Translations under genes and position numbers: made by a program
Assembly (NCBI RefSeq): GCF_000765145.1
Contig: NZ_JMGA01000008.1
Location: 1-64,000 of the forward strand
Direction: 5' to 3'
Length of the DNA stretch: 64,000 nt
Origin: Desulfosporosinus sp. HMP52
GTDB lineage: Bacteria > Bacillota > Desulfitobacteriia > Desulfitobacteriales > Desulfitobacteriaceae
Notes under the pieces: generated by a model
What the model saw: the letters and a program-made list of their open reading frames with translations, nothing else
What the model was told of the DNA's origin: nothing
The model's database searches: none
Part shown: positions 35,522 to 45,301 of the stretch, piece by piece
Position numbering within the stretch: position 1 is the first letter of the stretch
How the letters are laid out: each line of letters begins with the position of its first letter

Positions 35522-36976
35522 CTAATTTCTGGGCCGCCCCACCAGCATCCCCTTCCCAATGGCATAAATATCATCAATCACCATCTGAAAGGACGGATCC
35601 CGCTCTTCATCTCTGCCCCGCTGGGCTATGCGTTCCCGATGAAAGTCCCTAATAGATTCATCAAAGGGAACATTGCCAAAGTCTAATAAGCGAACCGCCC
35701 CGGAGGTGTCCCGGGCCGGGAGGATCTTGCCGGCGTTATAGCGGCTAGGTGCAAAGGGTACATCAATGACTCCTGCTTGGAAGGCCCGAACTGTTCCGAC
35801 AGCAGCATCTCCTTCTCCCAAATCCAGGACTCGATCAAGAATCGCTCTGGTCTCGGCTATGATCATTTCTTCTTCCAGAGCTAACTCCGGAGTCAGAGGC
35901 AGGGTCTGGTCTTTCAGCATGGTTAAGATTTGCTTTGTGGTACGAATACCTGCTGCATTGGCTTCTTTAGTAGGAATTCCCAGTGCTTCGTGAGGAGTCT
36001 TGACAATAACTTTGGTTGCCTTACCTAAAGCTGCAGTCACTGCACCCCAGGAAATGACCCCAAAAGCTTTCGCTTCATCTTGGGGAAAACCACCCATCCA
36101 TTGGTGGAAGACGGTAGTGATCATAACTTTGGGCAATCCGAGTTTTGCTAAATACTCTTCCGCAAGAACCGGTAATGTATGCAAAGCAGCCACGTCTTGA
36201 ATGAGGTTCCCGCATTGTCCGTAGCCCAGGGTTAGACTGCGCACACCTTGAGCCACTGCCAGTATCCCTTCAATGACAGCAACAGCATGGGAAATTGAGG
36301 GGGGCACTAGGGTTCCTGTCAAAGGACCAAAGGGCTCACGATTGATTTTTACTCCTTGTTCTTCGTAGAGGCCAATAAGGCGATCGACATACTGCCAATA
36401 TTTAATGGTACTTTCAATGGAAACATCTTTGGAATAGGGAATATTATAGGAAATTCCGCCGCCTTCGTAGTCAGTAAATCCACCGGCAATGGTAATCTCA
36501 GCGAGTAAACGGGCATCGGGAGTCCCATGCCGAACCTGAACAGGAACTTGGACACTCTCCACGATCTGCCGACAGGCAGCTACCCCGTGATTGACTGCCG
36601 GAAAGCCGTTAAGCATGGAGCGGCCAATCATGGCACTTTCTTCAATTCCCGCTTGGGCTTCAGTATAACGATTTTGTCGTGTATAGGAGTCTATCGTGGA
36701 GGGCAGAAAATCCGCCCCACCTTCATCCTGCAAAAAGCGCAGCAATTCTATATGCTCACTAAGCAGGGCTACACCGGCTCGGGGCTGGGCAAAGGTGATC
36801 CCTTTAGCTTTACCTTCAGCCAGTTTCTCGGCAAATATTTTACTTTTAGGGAGAGATTTTTGATAAGCAACTGCTTCCTCAAAGGATACGTCCTTACCTG
36901 TTGGCCATTGTCCTAATACTTCTTGCCTCTGGCGCTGAAACTCTTCAGTGTCCATTTGTCGGACTGTTAGATCCAT
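35522..36976 (-). CDS. glmE: Glutamate mutase (methylaspartate mutase) catalytic subunit epsilon
   Basis: GlmE, with GlmS and adenosylcobalamin, rearranges L-glutamate to 3-methylaspartate. The 484-residue TIM-barrel protein is the usual length, with [32 protein letters not shown] (substrate loop), [13 protein letters not shown] and [16 protein letters not shown]. It starts 12 bp after the glmL stop on the same strand, in the classical order glmS-glmL-glmE. Its stop codon borders the family-1 repeat region. Confidence 0.97.
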   Translation of the reverse strand: MDLTVRQMDTEEFQRQRQEVLGQWPTGKDVSFEEAVAYQKSLPKSKIFAEKLAEGKAKGITFAQPRAGVALLSEHIELLRFLQDEGGADFLPSTIDSYTRQNRYTEAQAGIEESAMIGRSMLNGFPAVNHGVAACRQIVESVQVPVQVRHGTPDARLLAEITIAGGFTDYEGGGISYNIPYSKDVSIESTIKYWQYVDRLIGLYEEQGVKINREPFGPLTGTLVPPSISHAVAVIEGILAVAQGVRSLTLGYGQCGNLIQDVAALHTLPVLAEEYLAKLGLPKVMITTVFHQWMGGFPQDEAKAFGVISWGAVTAALGKATKVIVKTPHEALGIPTKEANAAGIRTTKQILTMLKDQTLPLTPELALEEEMIIAETRAILDRVLDLGEGDAAVGTVRAFQAGVIDVPFAPSRYNAGKILPARDTSGAVRLLDFGNVPFDESIRDFHRERIAQRGRDEERDPSFQMVIDDIYAIGKGMLVGRPRN

Positions 36977-36988
36977 TAATAAACCCTC

Positions 36989-38368
36989 CTAAAGCTTTAC
37001 AATATATTTCTTCATCATTCTGAGAGCAATCTGAGGTGAAACTTCTCTGAGCAAGCCCATGGCCGCTAAAATATACTCTTTGTCTAAAAAGAATGTAGGA
37101 TTTTGCGGTTTCAAAATCGTCGGTTCCTGGGAATTAAAGACTGCCCCTTTTAAAATCTCCGCCGGGTCTGGATGATGGAGAAGAACCCCGCCCGTCCCGA
37201 TAACCACTGTCAAGGGAGTTAAATCCTTACCATTTTGGATATAGCTTGCACCAAAGGGGGTATAAACCACCTCAATCGTCCCTGCATGACGATCCACCGC
37301 TAAACCCACAGCCATTCGGCCCATGGCCACATCAAACTTTGCTTCTTCGACCGTCTGAGGAATTCGCCAAGGATTCTCTTTTAACAACTCCAATTGGCCT
37401 GTAACTTGTTCCTCTGTCCAGCCCAAGTAGTCCATTAATCCTCTCCCGGCGATTTCCACCAGAGCCTCTGAACTGTAGCGCATCCCCAGATCCCCTTCGA
37501 CGGTTCGTTTCACATAGGGTTCTGGCAAGCCCTTGAGCATGACACTCGGTTTACTGGGATCTCCTTTGGCCACGGAATGGACATCTGTGGTAGCCCCCCC
37601 GACATCTACGATCATCAGTTCTCCCAAACCCGGTTCAGAACCTTCTCCCTGAGCCAGCAGCTCTGCGGCGGAAAGAACCGCTGATGGTGTAGGCATCATA
37701 ATCCTCTCTAAGTATTCTTCTGCCTTATCTAACCCTTTGGCCTTAATAATGTGAGATAAATACACCTCCCGAATGGCTAACCGCGCTGATTCTACGGCTA
37801 AAACCCCTAAATCCGGCATCACATTATCTGCTACAACCACAGGATTATGTTGTTTCCTCAACATCTCCTCAGCTTGTGCAGCGACGACTTTATTACCTGC
37901 CACCACAACAGGAAGACTAATCGGAAGATTACTAAGCAGCTCTGCATTTTTAAGAATTACTTCCTTATTACCGCCGTCGGTTCCCCCGGCCAGCAGAAGG
38001 ATATCGGGTTTTGAAACAACAATTCGATCCAAATCCTTGGGGGATAACTCATAACTGAAAACTTCAAGCACCCGAGCTCCGGCACCTAAGGCTGCCCGCC
38101 TGGCTGCCTCTGCGGTGAGTTCCTTAACTAATCCACTGGCAATCATTTTCAGTCCGCCGGCTGCGCTGCTGCAGGCCAGCTTACGAACGAAGTTCCATCC
38201 TCCCCTTGGCTCGGGAATCTGGGCTAAAGCTGCTTTCATGCCTTCCATGATATTTGTTTCTATGGTTGTGCCTGCCCGAGCTGTCCCCAGGATGATCTCC
38301 GCATCCAGGTCAACAACCGTTACCTTGGTATACGTACTGCCAAAATCAATGAGAAGGACTGCTTGCAA
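36989..38368 (-). CDS. glmL: Glutamate mutase accessory ATPase GlmL (MutL)
   Basis: The 459-residue protein is an ASKHA-fold ATPase found in all glm operons and thought to help reactivate or assemble the mutase with its B12 cofactor. Visible motifs are LLIDFGSTYTKVTVVD (phosphate 1), LLAGGTDGGNKEV, MIVDVGGATTDVHSV (phosphate 2) and VVIGTGGVLLHHP near the end. It is not related to the DNA mismatch protein that shares the name MutL. Spacing to glmS is 13 bp. Confidence 0.95.
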   Translation of the reverse strand: MQAVLLIDFGSTYTKVTVVDLDAEIILGTARAGTTIETNIMEGMKAALAQIPEPRGGWNFVRKLACSSAAGGLKMIASGLVKELTAEAARRAALGAGARVLEVFSYELSPKDLDRIVVSKPDILLLAGGTDGGNKEVILKNAELLSNLPISLPVVVAGNKVVAAQAEEMLRKQHNPVVVADNVMPDLGVLAVESARLAIREVYLSHIIKAKGLDKAEEYLERIMMPTPSAVLSAAELLAQGEGSEPGLGELMIVDVGGATTDVHSVAKGDPSKPSVMLKGLPEPYVKRTVEGDLGMRYSSEALVEIAGRGLMDYLGWTEEQVTGQLELLKENPWRIPQTVEEAKFDVAMGRMAVGLAVDRHAGTIEVVYTPFGASYIQNGKDLTPLTVVIGTGGVLLHHPDPAEILKGAVFNSQEPTILKPQNPTFFLDKEYILAAMGLLREVSPQIALRMMKKYIVKL

Positions 38369-38381
38369 GGTCCATCCCCCC

Positions 38382-38801
38382 TTAATTTATCGTCATACCT
38401 AAATCCTTACGGAGATCTTCAATAGGAAGATCCGGCAGAGTTCCCGGTGGATAAACTCTGTTAAAGCCCATGGCTAAAAACCGTTCTTTAACGGATTCAA
38501 ACTCCTGTTTCCCACAAACTAAATTCCCACCTACATAGATGATGATGTCGCCGATTCCTTTTTCCTGACATTTCTCACGCAAGCCCCGACAATCCATTTC
38601 TCCGTGCCCGTATAGGGAGGAGACTAATATGGCGTCGGCATTGGTTTCTATAGCCGAGTGAATAAACTCCTCTTGAGTTGCCAGTACCCCGATATTAATC
38701 ACTTTGAAACCGGCTTGCGTAAAAGCAAAATCCAAAATTCTGTTACCCACTGCATGCACATCTGATCCAATGACCCCTAATACCACGGTCTTTTGTTCCA
38801 T
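38382..38801 (-). CDS. glmS: Glutamate mutase B12-binding subunit sigma
   Basis: This 139-residue Rossmann-like subunit binds adenosylcobalamin base-off. The ligand motif DxHxxG is [10 protein letters not shown] with D14 and H16; the nucleotide-tail region includes [13 protein letters not shown] and [10 protein letters not shown]. Length and sequence are typical. It follows the racemase gene by 38 bp. Confidence 0.97.
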   Translation of the reverse strand: MEQKTVVLGVIGSDVHAVGNRILDFAFTQAGFKVINIGVLATQEEFIHSAIETNADAILVSSLYGHGEMDCRGLREKCQEKGIGDIIIYVGGNLVCGKQEFESVKERFLAMGFNRVYPPGTLPDLPIEDLRKDLGMTIN

Positions 38802-38839
38802 GATTCAATTCCCCCCGGTCGCTTTCTAAAACCTCTGAA

Positions 38840-39736
38840 CTATTCGCCCAACACTACTTGTTCAACCTGACCAATCGGTTCTTGGAGGAGGGTATTACCT
38901 ACTTGTCTGAAAAGTTCGGGATCTCCACTTACGTAGTAACGCACTCGCCAGGGTTTTTTCCCTAAGGCAGGCGGTGATTCGAGGAGCCCCGACCGCTCCC
39001 AGTCATCCAAATGCTTGAGTAAATTCTCCAGTTCTTTAACAACTGCCTTGGCGGGATCAACAATCAGGACATCTTCACCTAAGATCTTATTCAAGACAGG
39101 TTCGAGAAAGGGATAATGTGTGCACCCTAGAATAAGGGTATCTACCCCTGCTGCCTTCAGCGGCGTAAGATAAGTTTTAGCTATCCCCAGGGCTTGTTCC
39201 GATTCAGCTAATCCCGCCTCAATTAAAGGTACAAAGAGGGGACAACCTTGGGCCTTAACTAAGGCAATAGGCTGTTCTCCATGCTGCCAGGATTCGCGAA
39301 GTGTAGGGTCTTCCGGCAGGGAACCTTTGGCCAAAGCCCGGCTTACCGCGCTGGAATAAGCCTTACTGCGCACCGTGGTTTCCGTGGCAATCAGCCCGAT
39401 CCTTCCGGCTATGGTTTTTTCCACTGCATAGCGGGCACCGGGTTCAACCATGCCAATCATCGGTACGTCAAAACGTTCTCTAAGAAAAGGCAGGGCTGTA
39501 GCAGAACTGCTGTTACAAGCCACAACAATTACCTCCGCACCTTGACCGATCAAGAAAGTGACAATTTCCTCTCCGAAACGAATTAACTCCTCCCTGGAAC
39601 GGTTTCCATAGGGAACCCGAGCGGTATCTCCAAAATAGACAATTCGAACATCCAATACTTGCTCTAATATTTCTTTCATCACGGTGAGTCCGCCCACTCC
39701 AGAGTCGAAGACACCGATGATTCGTTGCTTCTTCAA
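38840..39736 (-). CDS. murI: Glutamate racemase
   Basis: The enzyme interconverts L- and D-glutamate with two catalytic cysteines, seen in VACNSSSATA and LGCTHYPFLEP. The N-terminal GVFDSGVGGLTVMKEI and the YFGDTARVPYG segments are typical. At 298 residues it is slightly longer than the usual 265 and carries a longer C-terminal tail. MurI normally serves peptidoglycan synthesis; here it overlaps the GntR gene by four bases and precedes glmS, so it may feed D-glutamate into the mutase pathway, or simply be carried along. Confidence 0.95.
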   Translation of the reverse strand: MKKQRIIGVFDSGVGGLTVMKEILEQVLDVRIVYFGDTARVPYGNRSREELIRFGEEIVTFLIGQGAEVIVVACNSSSATALPFLRERFDVPMIGMVEPGARYAVEKTIAGRIGLIATETTVRSKAYSSAVSRALAKGSLPEDPTLRESWQHGEQPIALVKAQGCPLFVPLIEAGLAESEQALGIAKTYLTPLKAAGVDTLILGCTHYPFLEPVLNKILGEDVLIVDPAKAVVKELENLLKHLDDWERSGLLESPPALGKKPWRVRYYVSGDPELFRQVGNTLLQEPIGQVEQVVLGE

Positions 39737-40686
39737 AATTTCTCCCCCTTTAGTTCCAATAAAGCCCCTCTAAGTAAGTTAAGACTGCCTGCATCCGGCT
39801 CAAAATGAAACTCAATACATTCCATATTCTCAGGAAGTACTTTTTCAACTCTAAAACGAAGTCGTGGTGCTAAAATCACCGCCCCACATTGGGGTAAGAC
39901 CTCACGCAAATTAGTCTCGTTCGGTTGAATCAGGGTTCTAAAAGCAGGATATAAGCCCGCTTGCCTAAGGGCCAGCTTAATTTTCTCCGCATATTGGTTA
40001 CTTTCACAAACCAGGGCGAATTCTCGGCCAATACTCAGCTTGGCGATACGTACAATTGTATCAAGCCTAGGCTGCAGGGAAATCCCCAAAATAGGGATAT
40101 GCTGTTTCCCTAACAGGATCTTAACTTCTGCCAGACGGGATACCCCGGTAATAGCCATATCCATTCCGGATATACATTCCTGAGCACGAGGGGATTCTTG
40201 AAGTTCGGAAAGCAGTAATGGGAAGAGATTAACACCGGGGCCGAGATTCCAATTGACATCAGCTAATTGCTCAGGATTGCTGACTAAATAGGCCACCTTC
40301 ATCCGAGACAGCTGATCTTTTTTCTCCATACCTCGCACATGCACAAAGGAGACAAAATCATCGATACTAAAACCCAGACCTACTGCTTCCTCCATGGCTA
40401 AATCTACTATACGCAAGACCTTCTCTTTACGACTTTCCTGCTGCATGATCAGGGCAGTATCCTCCACGAAGGTTCCTTTTCCACGGGCTGAGGACAAAAC
40501 CCCTTCAGCTTCAAGCTCCTTATAAGCCTGACTGACCGTATTTCGGCTGACAGCTATGCTCTTAGCCAATTCCCGCTCCGGTGGTAATTTTGTCCCTGCA
40601 GGCCAAATGCCTTGTGTGATTCGCCGACGAATCTGCTCTTTAAGCTGGATATAATAGGGCACACCACTTTTTCTATCTAGCTCCAT
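39733..40686 (-). CDS. GntR-family transcriptional regulator with unusual effector domain
   Basis: The 317-residue protein has an N-terminal GntR winged helix (about 9-75: QLKEQIRRRITQGIWPAGTK, PPERELAKSIAVSRNTVSQA). The C-terminal ~230 residues do not look like an aminotransferase, FadR or UTRA domain; they resemble a two-lobed ligand-binding fold (MAITGVSRLAEVKILLG, ALVCESNQYAEKIKLALRQAG). It heads the racemase-glutamate mutase operon and probably controls it in response to a pathway compound. Two direct repeats ahead of it could be its operator. Confidence 0.87.
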   Translation of the reverse strand: MELDRKSGVPYYIQLKEQIRRRITQGIWPAGTKLPPERELAKSIAVSRNTVSQAYKELEAEGVLSSARGKGTFVEDTALIMQQESRKEKVLRIVDLAMEEAVGLGFSIDDFVSFVHVRGMEKKDQLSRMKVAYLVSNPEQLADVNWNLGPGVNLFPLLLSELQESPRAQECISGMDMAITGVSRLAEVKILLGKQHIPILGISLQPRLDTIVRIAKLSIGREFALVCESNQYAEKIKLALRQAGLYPAFRTLIQPNETNLREVLPQCGAVILAPRLRFRVEKVLPENMECIEFHFEPDAGSLNLLRGALLELKGEKF

Positions 40687-40717
40687 ATAATCACCTTCTA
40701 ACCTTGTTAACCTTTTT

Positions 40718-40766
40718 ATCCTTTTGGCCCCATCTATCCTATGTAGGCATAATCCTTTTTGGCCCA
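40718..40766 (-). promoter_or_regulatory. Direct repeats ahead of the GntR gene, candidate operator
   Basis: TGGGCCAAAAAGGAT (40752-40766) and TGGGGCCAAAAGGAT (40718-40732), read on the minus strand, differ by one shifted base and start 34 bp apart, about three helical turns. They lie 32-80 bp upstream of the start codon, where an autoregulator would bind. Confidence 0.5.
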
Positions 40767-40867
40767 GTTGACTAGTCCAATTACGATTTACTTCTCCACT
40801 TCCTTATCTATTCCCTGCTTTATATAAGTATTATCAATAATTATTTTTCTTTATGGCTGGGCTATCA

Positions 40868-40905
40868 AAAAGAAGAACCCGCCTAGCTAAAGACAGGTTC
40901 TTCTT
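40868..40905 (-). terminator. Terminator after the YcdB/SLH gene
   Basis: AAGAAGAACC pairs with GGTTCTTCTT; the minus strand runs on with TTTTT. Confidence 0.75.
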
Positions 40906-41034
40906 AATGGACTATATGAATTTCTTAAGCGAAGGGGCCTTCGACGACACTTCTAATTTTGATGAACTATTGTCTGTTAACTGTTAAATCATCTCATCCT
41001 GATATTGGCTGATTCTCGGTGGGAGTGGGCTGAG

Positions 41035-43257
41035 CTATCTCAGATAACTCTTCATCTGTCGTCCGACGGTATATGCATGAACTAAGGCATAGGCAGCTTC
41101 CGCTCTGGTGGCACCTTGATTTGGCGAAAAAATATTTTGGTCAATCTTTATAATACCCAACCCCCAAGCAAGAGCAATATACCCCATAGAGTCAGGATTA
41201 ATATCGCTGGCATCAGAAAAAGGCACTCCATAAATCCCTTTGACTTGAGCTGAGTCTTCCATATTCAGGACGCGTATCATTATTTTGCATAAATTCTCTC
41301 GACTTAATTCCTGTTCCAGTTTTCCATCCTCAAGCAGCCAGCCCCGCTCTTTGGCGACATTTAGAACCTCTTCATCACTTATAACCCTATCCCAATTGCC
41401 TGCTTCGGCAGTTAACATAGCCCGCATGAGAGCCCCTGTGGTTATTTTTTCACCGGGACAAAACTTATCACCGTATTCTCCAAAGGCTCCGGTCAGACCT
41501 AATAAGCTGATTTCTTTTTCGGCATAATTACCTTCAATATCCGTATAAGTATTGGCCTTAAACCACTGGGCTTGAGGGTTTCCCAGCCAATCCAGGGGAT
41601 TTCCGGTTTTAGCGTCCAGCAAAACAGGCAGTTCTAAATCGTAATATGAATTTGCTTGATAGACTAAGCGAACTTGCTGTGGTCCACTGGGATCAAAAAT
41701 CAACATGTATTTCAAGGCTAAAGGACGGATTTCTAAGAACTGCTCAATTACCTTATCAAGGGATAAAACATCCGCAGAACTTGGAAACTCCTGGTTTGAC
41801 CAGTTCATTTCGTAATTTGTTACTTGTTTGGCTTTCGTATCAACAGTCAAGAATATCCCATTGTGGGAAACCGGAATTCCATTAACTAACCTGACGTAAC
41901 TAAACAGCTGAGTATTAGGCGACATTTTGCCTTGATAAAAGTTTTCCCCTTCCAGCTTAACGAGCTTAAAGTTCTCGGGCTGAATACGCTTGAGAAAGTC
42001 TTCGGCAATTCTTTGGGCATCACGGCGACTAACAGGTTTAGCTTTGTCATTAGTACTCAATCCGTAGGATAGATTAAAACTGACTAGATCACCGGTCTGA
42101 GCATTGACCCGAGCACTAAGAAAGCGTTGATCTCCAGTATCATAAGAGTCGGTATTCCAATGTAAATCCCAGACCTGCTCATTGGGATTGTACCAGTCCG
42201 GATTCAAGTTTGAATTCCGGAGAATGAAGTCCTTGGGAATAGTTACTGCTTTTTTCACTATCTCTACCGCTTCTTTTTGCGTGATTTGATAATCTGAAGG
42301 GTTTATAGAATCTTGATCCGCTGGGGATTCACTGATTGGGGTATTATCCTCAAAAGCTGATATTTTTAATCTTGCTTCCGGAACAGGTGCAGCAGATAAT
42401 GAGCCGCCGGCCTTGGCGGGGCTTGAGAGGGAGCTAGAGGCAAGAATAGGTTTATCCAGAGTAAGCGGTTTCCCTGTCAGAGCATCTATGGCTCCCCCAA
42501 AATAGTTATTTGTCAACTGATAGACCAGGAGTACCCGTTGTTCTTCCTTGGTTTGGGGGTTAGGGATTGGCGGTAGGAAATACTGCAATTCAAGCATTGG
42601 CGTAGCTGTAAAAACTTGACGGGCTTTTTCCGCAGGAATAATCTTGGAAGCTGAAGGAAAAACTAAATTTTCTGTCCAATTATAGTAGTAGCTTATAACA
42701 CGACCATCTTCTCCACTGACTCTCATGGCGACTCCGTTTTCGGGGAAGGGAATTCCATTCACCACCCGCATCCACCGATAATTATAAGTAAAGGGTTGAG
42801 AGTCGTTAAAGACATAGACCTGTTGTTTTTCTTTAATCAGCTGCATTTCTGGCAAATGCTTGCCCGTTAATTTAGTCACTAACTCTGAGGCAATTTTTGA
42901 GGCATCTTCCGAAGATAAGACAGGAAGTTTGAATGACGAGGTTTTACTTTCATTCCATTGATTAATGCTTAAAATCTCTCCACTAATTGCATCGACCTCT
43001 GCCTGAAAGCTTCCGTAGGGTGCCTGGTCTGAATTCCAACTTAACGAATAGGTAGTACGATTAGAATATTCATTCTCTCCTGTCGAAAGCTGGGAATAGC
43101 TTTCCGGCACTCCAAAATTATCTTTGACTAATTGGATTGCTTGCTCAATAGTGATACCTTGCTTGACATTTCCTAGAGTATTTACCGGACAGACCACTAA
43201 CTGTAGTAGTAGTATACAGATAACTATAAGGTTTAAAGGCAGAGGTTTTCTTACCAA
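41035..43257 (-). CDS. Exported YcdB/YcdC-domain protein with S-layer homology region
   Basis: The 740-residue product starts with TTG (GGG lies nearby) and has a signal peptide ending near QLVVCPVNTLG. Two copies of the YcdB/YcdC-type, PepSY-like domain follow, at about 35-270 and 325-560 (EAIQLVKDNFGVPESYS.. and EAVEIVKKAVTIPKDF..). The C-terminal third (about 590-740) looks like S-layer homology sequence, ending NQGATRAEAAYALVHAYTVG, which binds pyruvylated wall polymers. PepSY-like modules are often linked to protease inhibition or metal-dependent processes; the role here is unknown. Confidence 0.83.
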   Translation of the reverse strand: MVRKPLPLNLIVICILLLQLVVCPVNTLGNVKQGITIEQAIQLVKDNFGVPESYSQLSTGENEYSNRTTYSLSWNSDQAPYGSFQAEVDAISGEILSINQWNESKTSSFKLPVLSSEDASKIASELVTKLTGKHLPEMQLIKEKQQVYVFNDSQPFTYNYRWMRVVNGIPFPENGVAMRVSGEDGRVISYYYNWTENLVFPSASKIIPAEKARQVFTATPMLELQYFLPPIPNPQTKEEQRVLLVYQLTNNYFGGAIDALTGKPLTLDKPILASSSLSSPAKAGGSLSAAPVPEARLKISAFEDNTPISESPADQDSINPSDYQITQKEAVEIVKKAVTIPKDFILRNSNLNPDWYNPNEQVWDLHWNTDSYDTGDQRFLSARVNAQTGDLVSFNLSYGLSTNDKAKPVSRRDAQRIAEDFLKRIQPENFKLVKLEGENFYQGKMSPNTQLFSYVRLVNGIPVSHNGIFLTVDTKAKQVTNYEMNWSNQEFPSSADVLSLDKVIEQFLEIRPLALKYMLIFDPSGPQQVRLVYQANSYYDLELPVLLDAKTGNPLDWLGNPQAQWFKANTYTDIEGNYAEKEISLLGLTGAFGEYGDKFCPGEKITTGALMRAMLTAEAGNWDRVISDEEVLNVAKERGWLLEDGKLEQELSRENLCKIMIRVLNMEDSAQVKGIYGVPFSDASDINPDSMGYIALAWGLGIIKIDQNIFSPNQGATRAEAAYALVHAYTVGRQMKSYLR

Positions 43258-43564
43258 ATTCTATCAACCCTTTCATCTTAATTGCTATATCTAAGGTCTC
43301 TCTGCAGTACCTCCTTTTTCAATACTTATTTGAATTACTTCAGCTGTCTTAGTCCACAAAATTATATATTCAACAACTTCCATTAATATCCTTCTCGCAG
43401 TTCAGGCAGGCCTCCCAAATTTGTACATAAGGGAGCTGTCAACAAAACAAAAACGGTTTCCCTCACTTTTTCAGTGAAAGGAAACCGCTGTTTAAGAACT
43501 GTACCACTAGGTTCTTGGGACTGTCAGATTGTATTGAGGGAATTAAAAGTTAAAGAATCCTGAT
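43258..43564. other. Intergenic region with one terminator
   Basis: Apart from the hairpin at 43454-43487, no feature stands out in these 307 bp. Confidence 0.5.
43454..43487 (-). terminator. Terminator after the CWB2 protein gene
   Basis: CGGTTTCC pairs with GGAAACCG around an inner CTCAC/GTGA stem, and the minus strand continues into a T run. Confidence 0.75.
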
Positions 43565-45202
43565 TTAGTGACTGAGCATTTGTCGAAGTTGCTGCTCTAA
43601 ATTAAAAGATACTCCACTGTTGTTGCCAACAACCGCTGACTTGGAAATATAGCCTTTATTATAGAGTAAGAAGTAGTTCAAGCTTGGGGGAAGAGAGTTT
43701 GGCTGAGTCATGGCTACAAATCCTCCATTTTTTGCGGCCAAAGCAGCTGTTAATAAAGCATCTGCATAGGGCTTTCCTGAACTGACATCATCTTGACGAA
43801 CAAGCCCTGAAGTAAAGTAGAGGGGGGATTGAGGATTATCTTTGTTAAGGAGATTTTGGAAGATCAGACTTTGAGTATCATAGCGATCATAACCTCCCCA
43901 GCGTTGAACCAAGAAACGGTTGCTTAGTTGATTTTCCACGGAATTACTGATAACCGCTGTTCCTCCTAGGAGTACAACATTTTTGGCATTTAGATTAATC
44001 AAAGCCTGCAGCGTAGAAGCCGGCAACGTATCTCTATCAGTTAGTAAGATTGGGTTTCCTTGAGCCCCCGCAAAAGCACTGATAGCAATAGCATCAGGTA
44101 TAGCGGAGCCATTAGCCAAATATACGGTTTGCGTGGAATCAATACCCACCTGGGAAGAAATCAAGGCCGCTGTATCATAACCTTGCAGCCCGGCGATCCG
44201 AGTCACTGTGAAGTCTTTACTTAATGTATCTTCAATGGTTTGGGAAACAGCGACGGTTCCGCCAACAATGTATATGTTCCTAGCCCCTAACTCATGTAAC
44301 GCAGTTAATGTCCTTGAATCTAAGGTCGCAGAACCGGTCATAAGAATTGGTGCATCCAGCTTTTTTGACAGTGGCGCTGCGGCAAGGGAATCAGAAAACT
44401 GATCATCTCTTGCTAAAATCACATTTGGTGCACTGGTCCACCCTTGCCTAGCGATCTCAACGGAAAGTGCCACATTATCCGAAGCCTGGGAACCGATGCG
44501 ACTCCCCGTTTCATAAGCCGCTTCAACAGGTATGGATTTTATGACCTTTCCCCCAAAAATGATGTCCACATTGCCAGCTTTTTCCGGGTTGATGTTTAGG
44601 ATAAAGGTTCCATCACTTAAGGTAGTGTAGCTTTGGGTTGCCGGACTAGCATCAACCTTTGTCCCGTCTACTGTCACTGACCTTTGATCCAAAACCTTCC
44701 CCTCTGAATCCGTGAGTTTTACACTTACGGAATTATCAACGTGAACCTTGAGTGAATCTGTTACGGTTGCTACAGCGTCCAAAACCTTGATTATCCCCGT
44801 TGCCGAACCCTTGTTGGGGGAAACAGCACTGACCTTTAAAGTATATTCTCCGGGAGTGTACAAGGTGAGATTGGATAAACTGTAATAACCCCCGCCCCCG
44901 GATACGGAATAGTAAGTCACATTTCCTTGGGAATCTGTTAACGTAGCATTGACCGACCCGGTAAAGAGCTTACTCGTCGGAATACGGTTTAGCTTAAACT
45001 CCACATCCGTCGTTTCTCCAATAATTACGGTAGACTCTTCTTCGGACACAAAGGTTAACCCTCTTAAGGTAGTGTAAGTCTCACCATTAATGTCAGTACC
45101 ACTTTCATCAGCAGCCAACAACATCCCCGGTAACATACCAATCAGCAAAAGTGCCATCATAAGGATACTTAAAACTGTCTGAGTGCGTTTCTTTTTGATC
45201 AC
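43565..45202 (-). CDS. Cell-wall-binding repeat 2 (CWB2) surface protein
   Basis: I place the start at a GTG (45202) with GGAAG 7 bases upstream; the frame extends to an ATG at 45235 that has no binding site. The 545-residue product has a signal peptide (KKRTQTVLSILMMALLLIG..LAADES), an N-terminal beta-rich region with two Ig-like stretches (about 40-240) and three CWB2 modules (about 250-540) with NIYIVGGTVAVSQTIEDTL, VVLLGGTAVISNSVENQL and AVVGNNSGVSFN. It would sit in the wall layer. It lies downstream of the ABC export genes but with a 100-bp gap. Confidence 0.88.
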   Translation of the reverse strand: MIKKKRTQTVLSILMMALLLIGMLPGMLLAADESGTDINGETYTTLRGLTFVSEEESTVIIGETTDVEFKLNRIPTSKLFTGSVNATLTDSQGNVTYYSVSGGGGYYSLSNLTLYTPGEYTLKVSAVSPNKGSATGIIKVLDAVATVTDSLKVHVDNSVSVKLTDSEGKVLDQRSVTVDGTKVDASPATQSYTTLSDGTFILNINPEKAGNVDIIFGGKVIKSIPVEAAYETGSRIGSQASDNVALSVEIARQGWTSAPNVILARDDQFSDSLAAAPLSKKLDAPILMTGSATLDSRTLTALHELGARNIYIVGGTVAVSQTIEDTLSKDFTVTRIAGLQGYDTAALISSQVGIDSTQTVYLANGSAIPDAIAISAFAGAQGNPILLTDRDTLPASTLQALINLNAKNVVLLGGTAVISNSVENQLSNRFLVQRWGGYDRYDTQSLIFQNLLNKDNPQSPLYFTSGLVRQDDVSSGKPYADALLTAALAAKNGGFVAMTQPNSLPPSLNYFLLYNKGYISKSAVVGNNSGVSFNLEQQLRQMLSH

Positions 45203-45249
45203 TAAATTTCTTCCTTTCTCTCTCCTAATTAGCATCCAACGAGCGAGGG

Positions 45250-45291
45250 AGCGGGAACGTGTGTGAACAAAGCAATGTCCCCTTACTTTCT
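45250..45291 (-). repeat. Family-3 repeat arm, isolated copy
   Basis: On the minus strand AGAAAGTAAGGGGACATTG.. followed by GTTCACACACGTT matches the repeat arms at 51367-51408 and 51618-51659. It fills the gap between the permease stop and the CWB2 gene start. Confidence 0.65.
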
Positions 45292-45301
45292 AAAGATAAC
45301 T

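Noticed and set aside
35077-35577. Two overlapping open frames in the glmE-mal gap
   Set aside because: They run through repeat DNA on opposite strands, one even into glmE, without binding sites or family resemblance.
36989-38368. Reading glmL as the mismatch repair protein MutL
   Set aside because: The motifs are those of an ASKHA ATPase next to glutamate mutase genes, not a GHKL ATPase.
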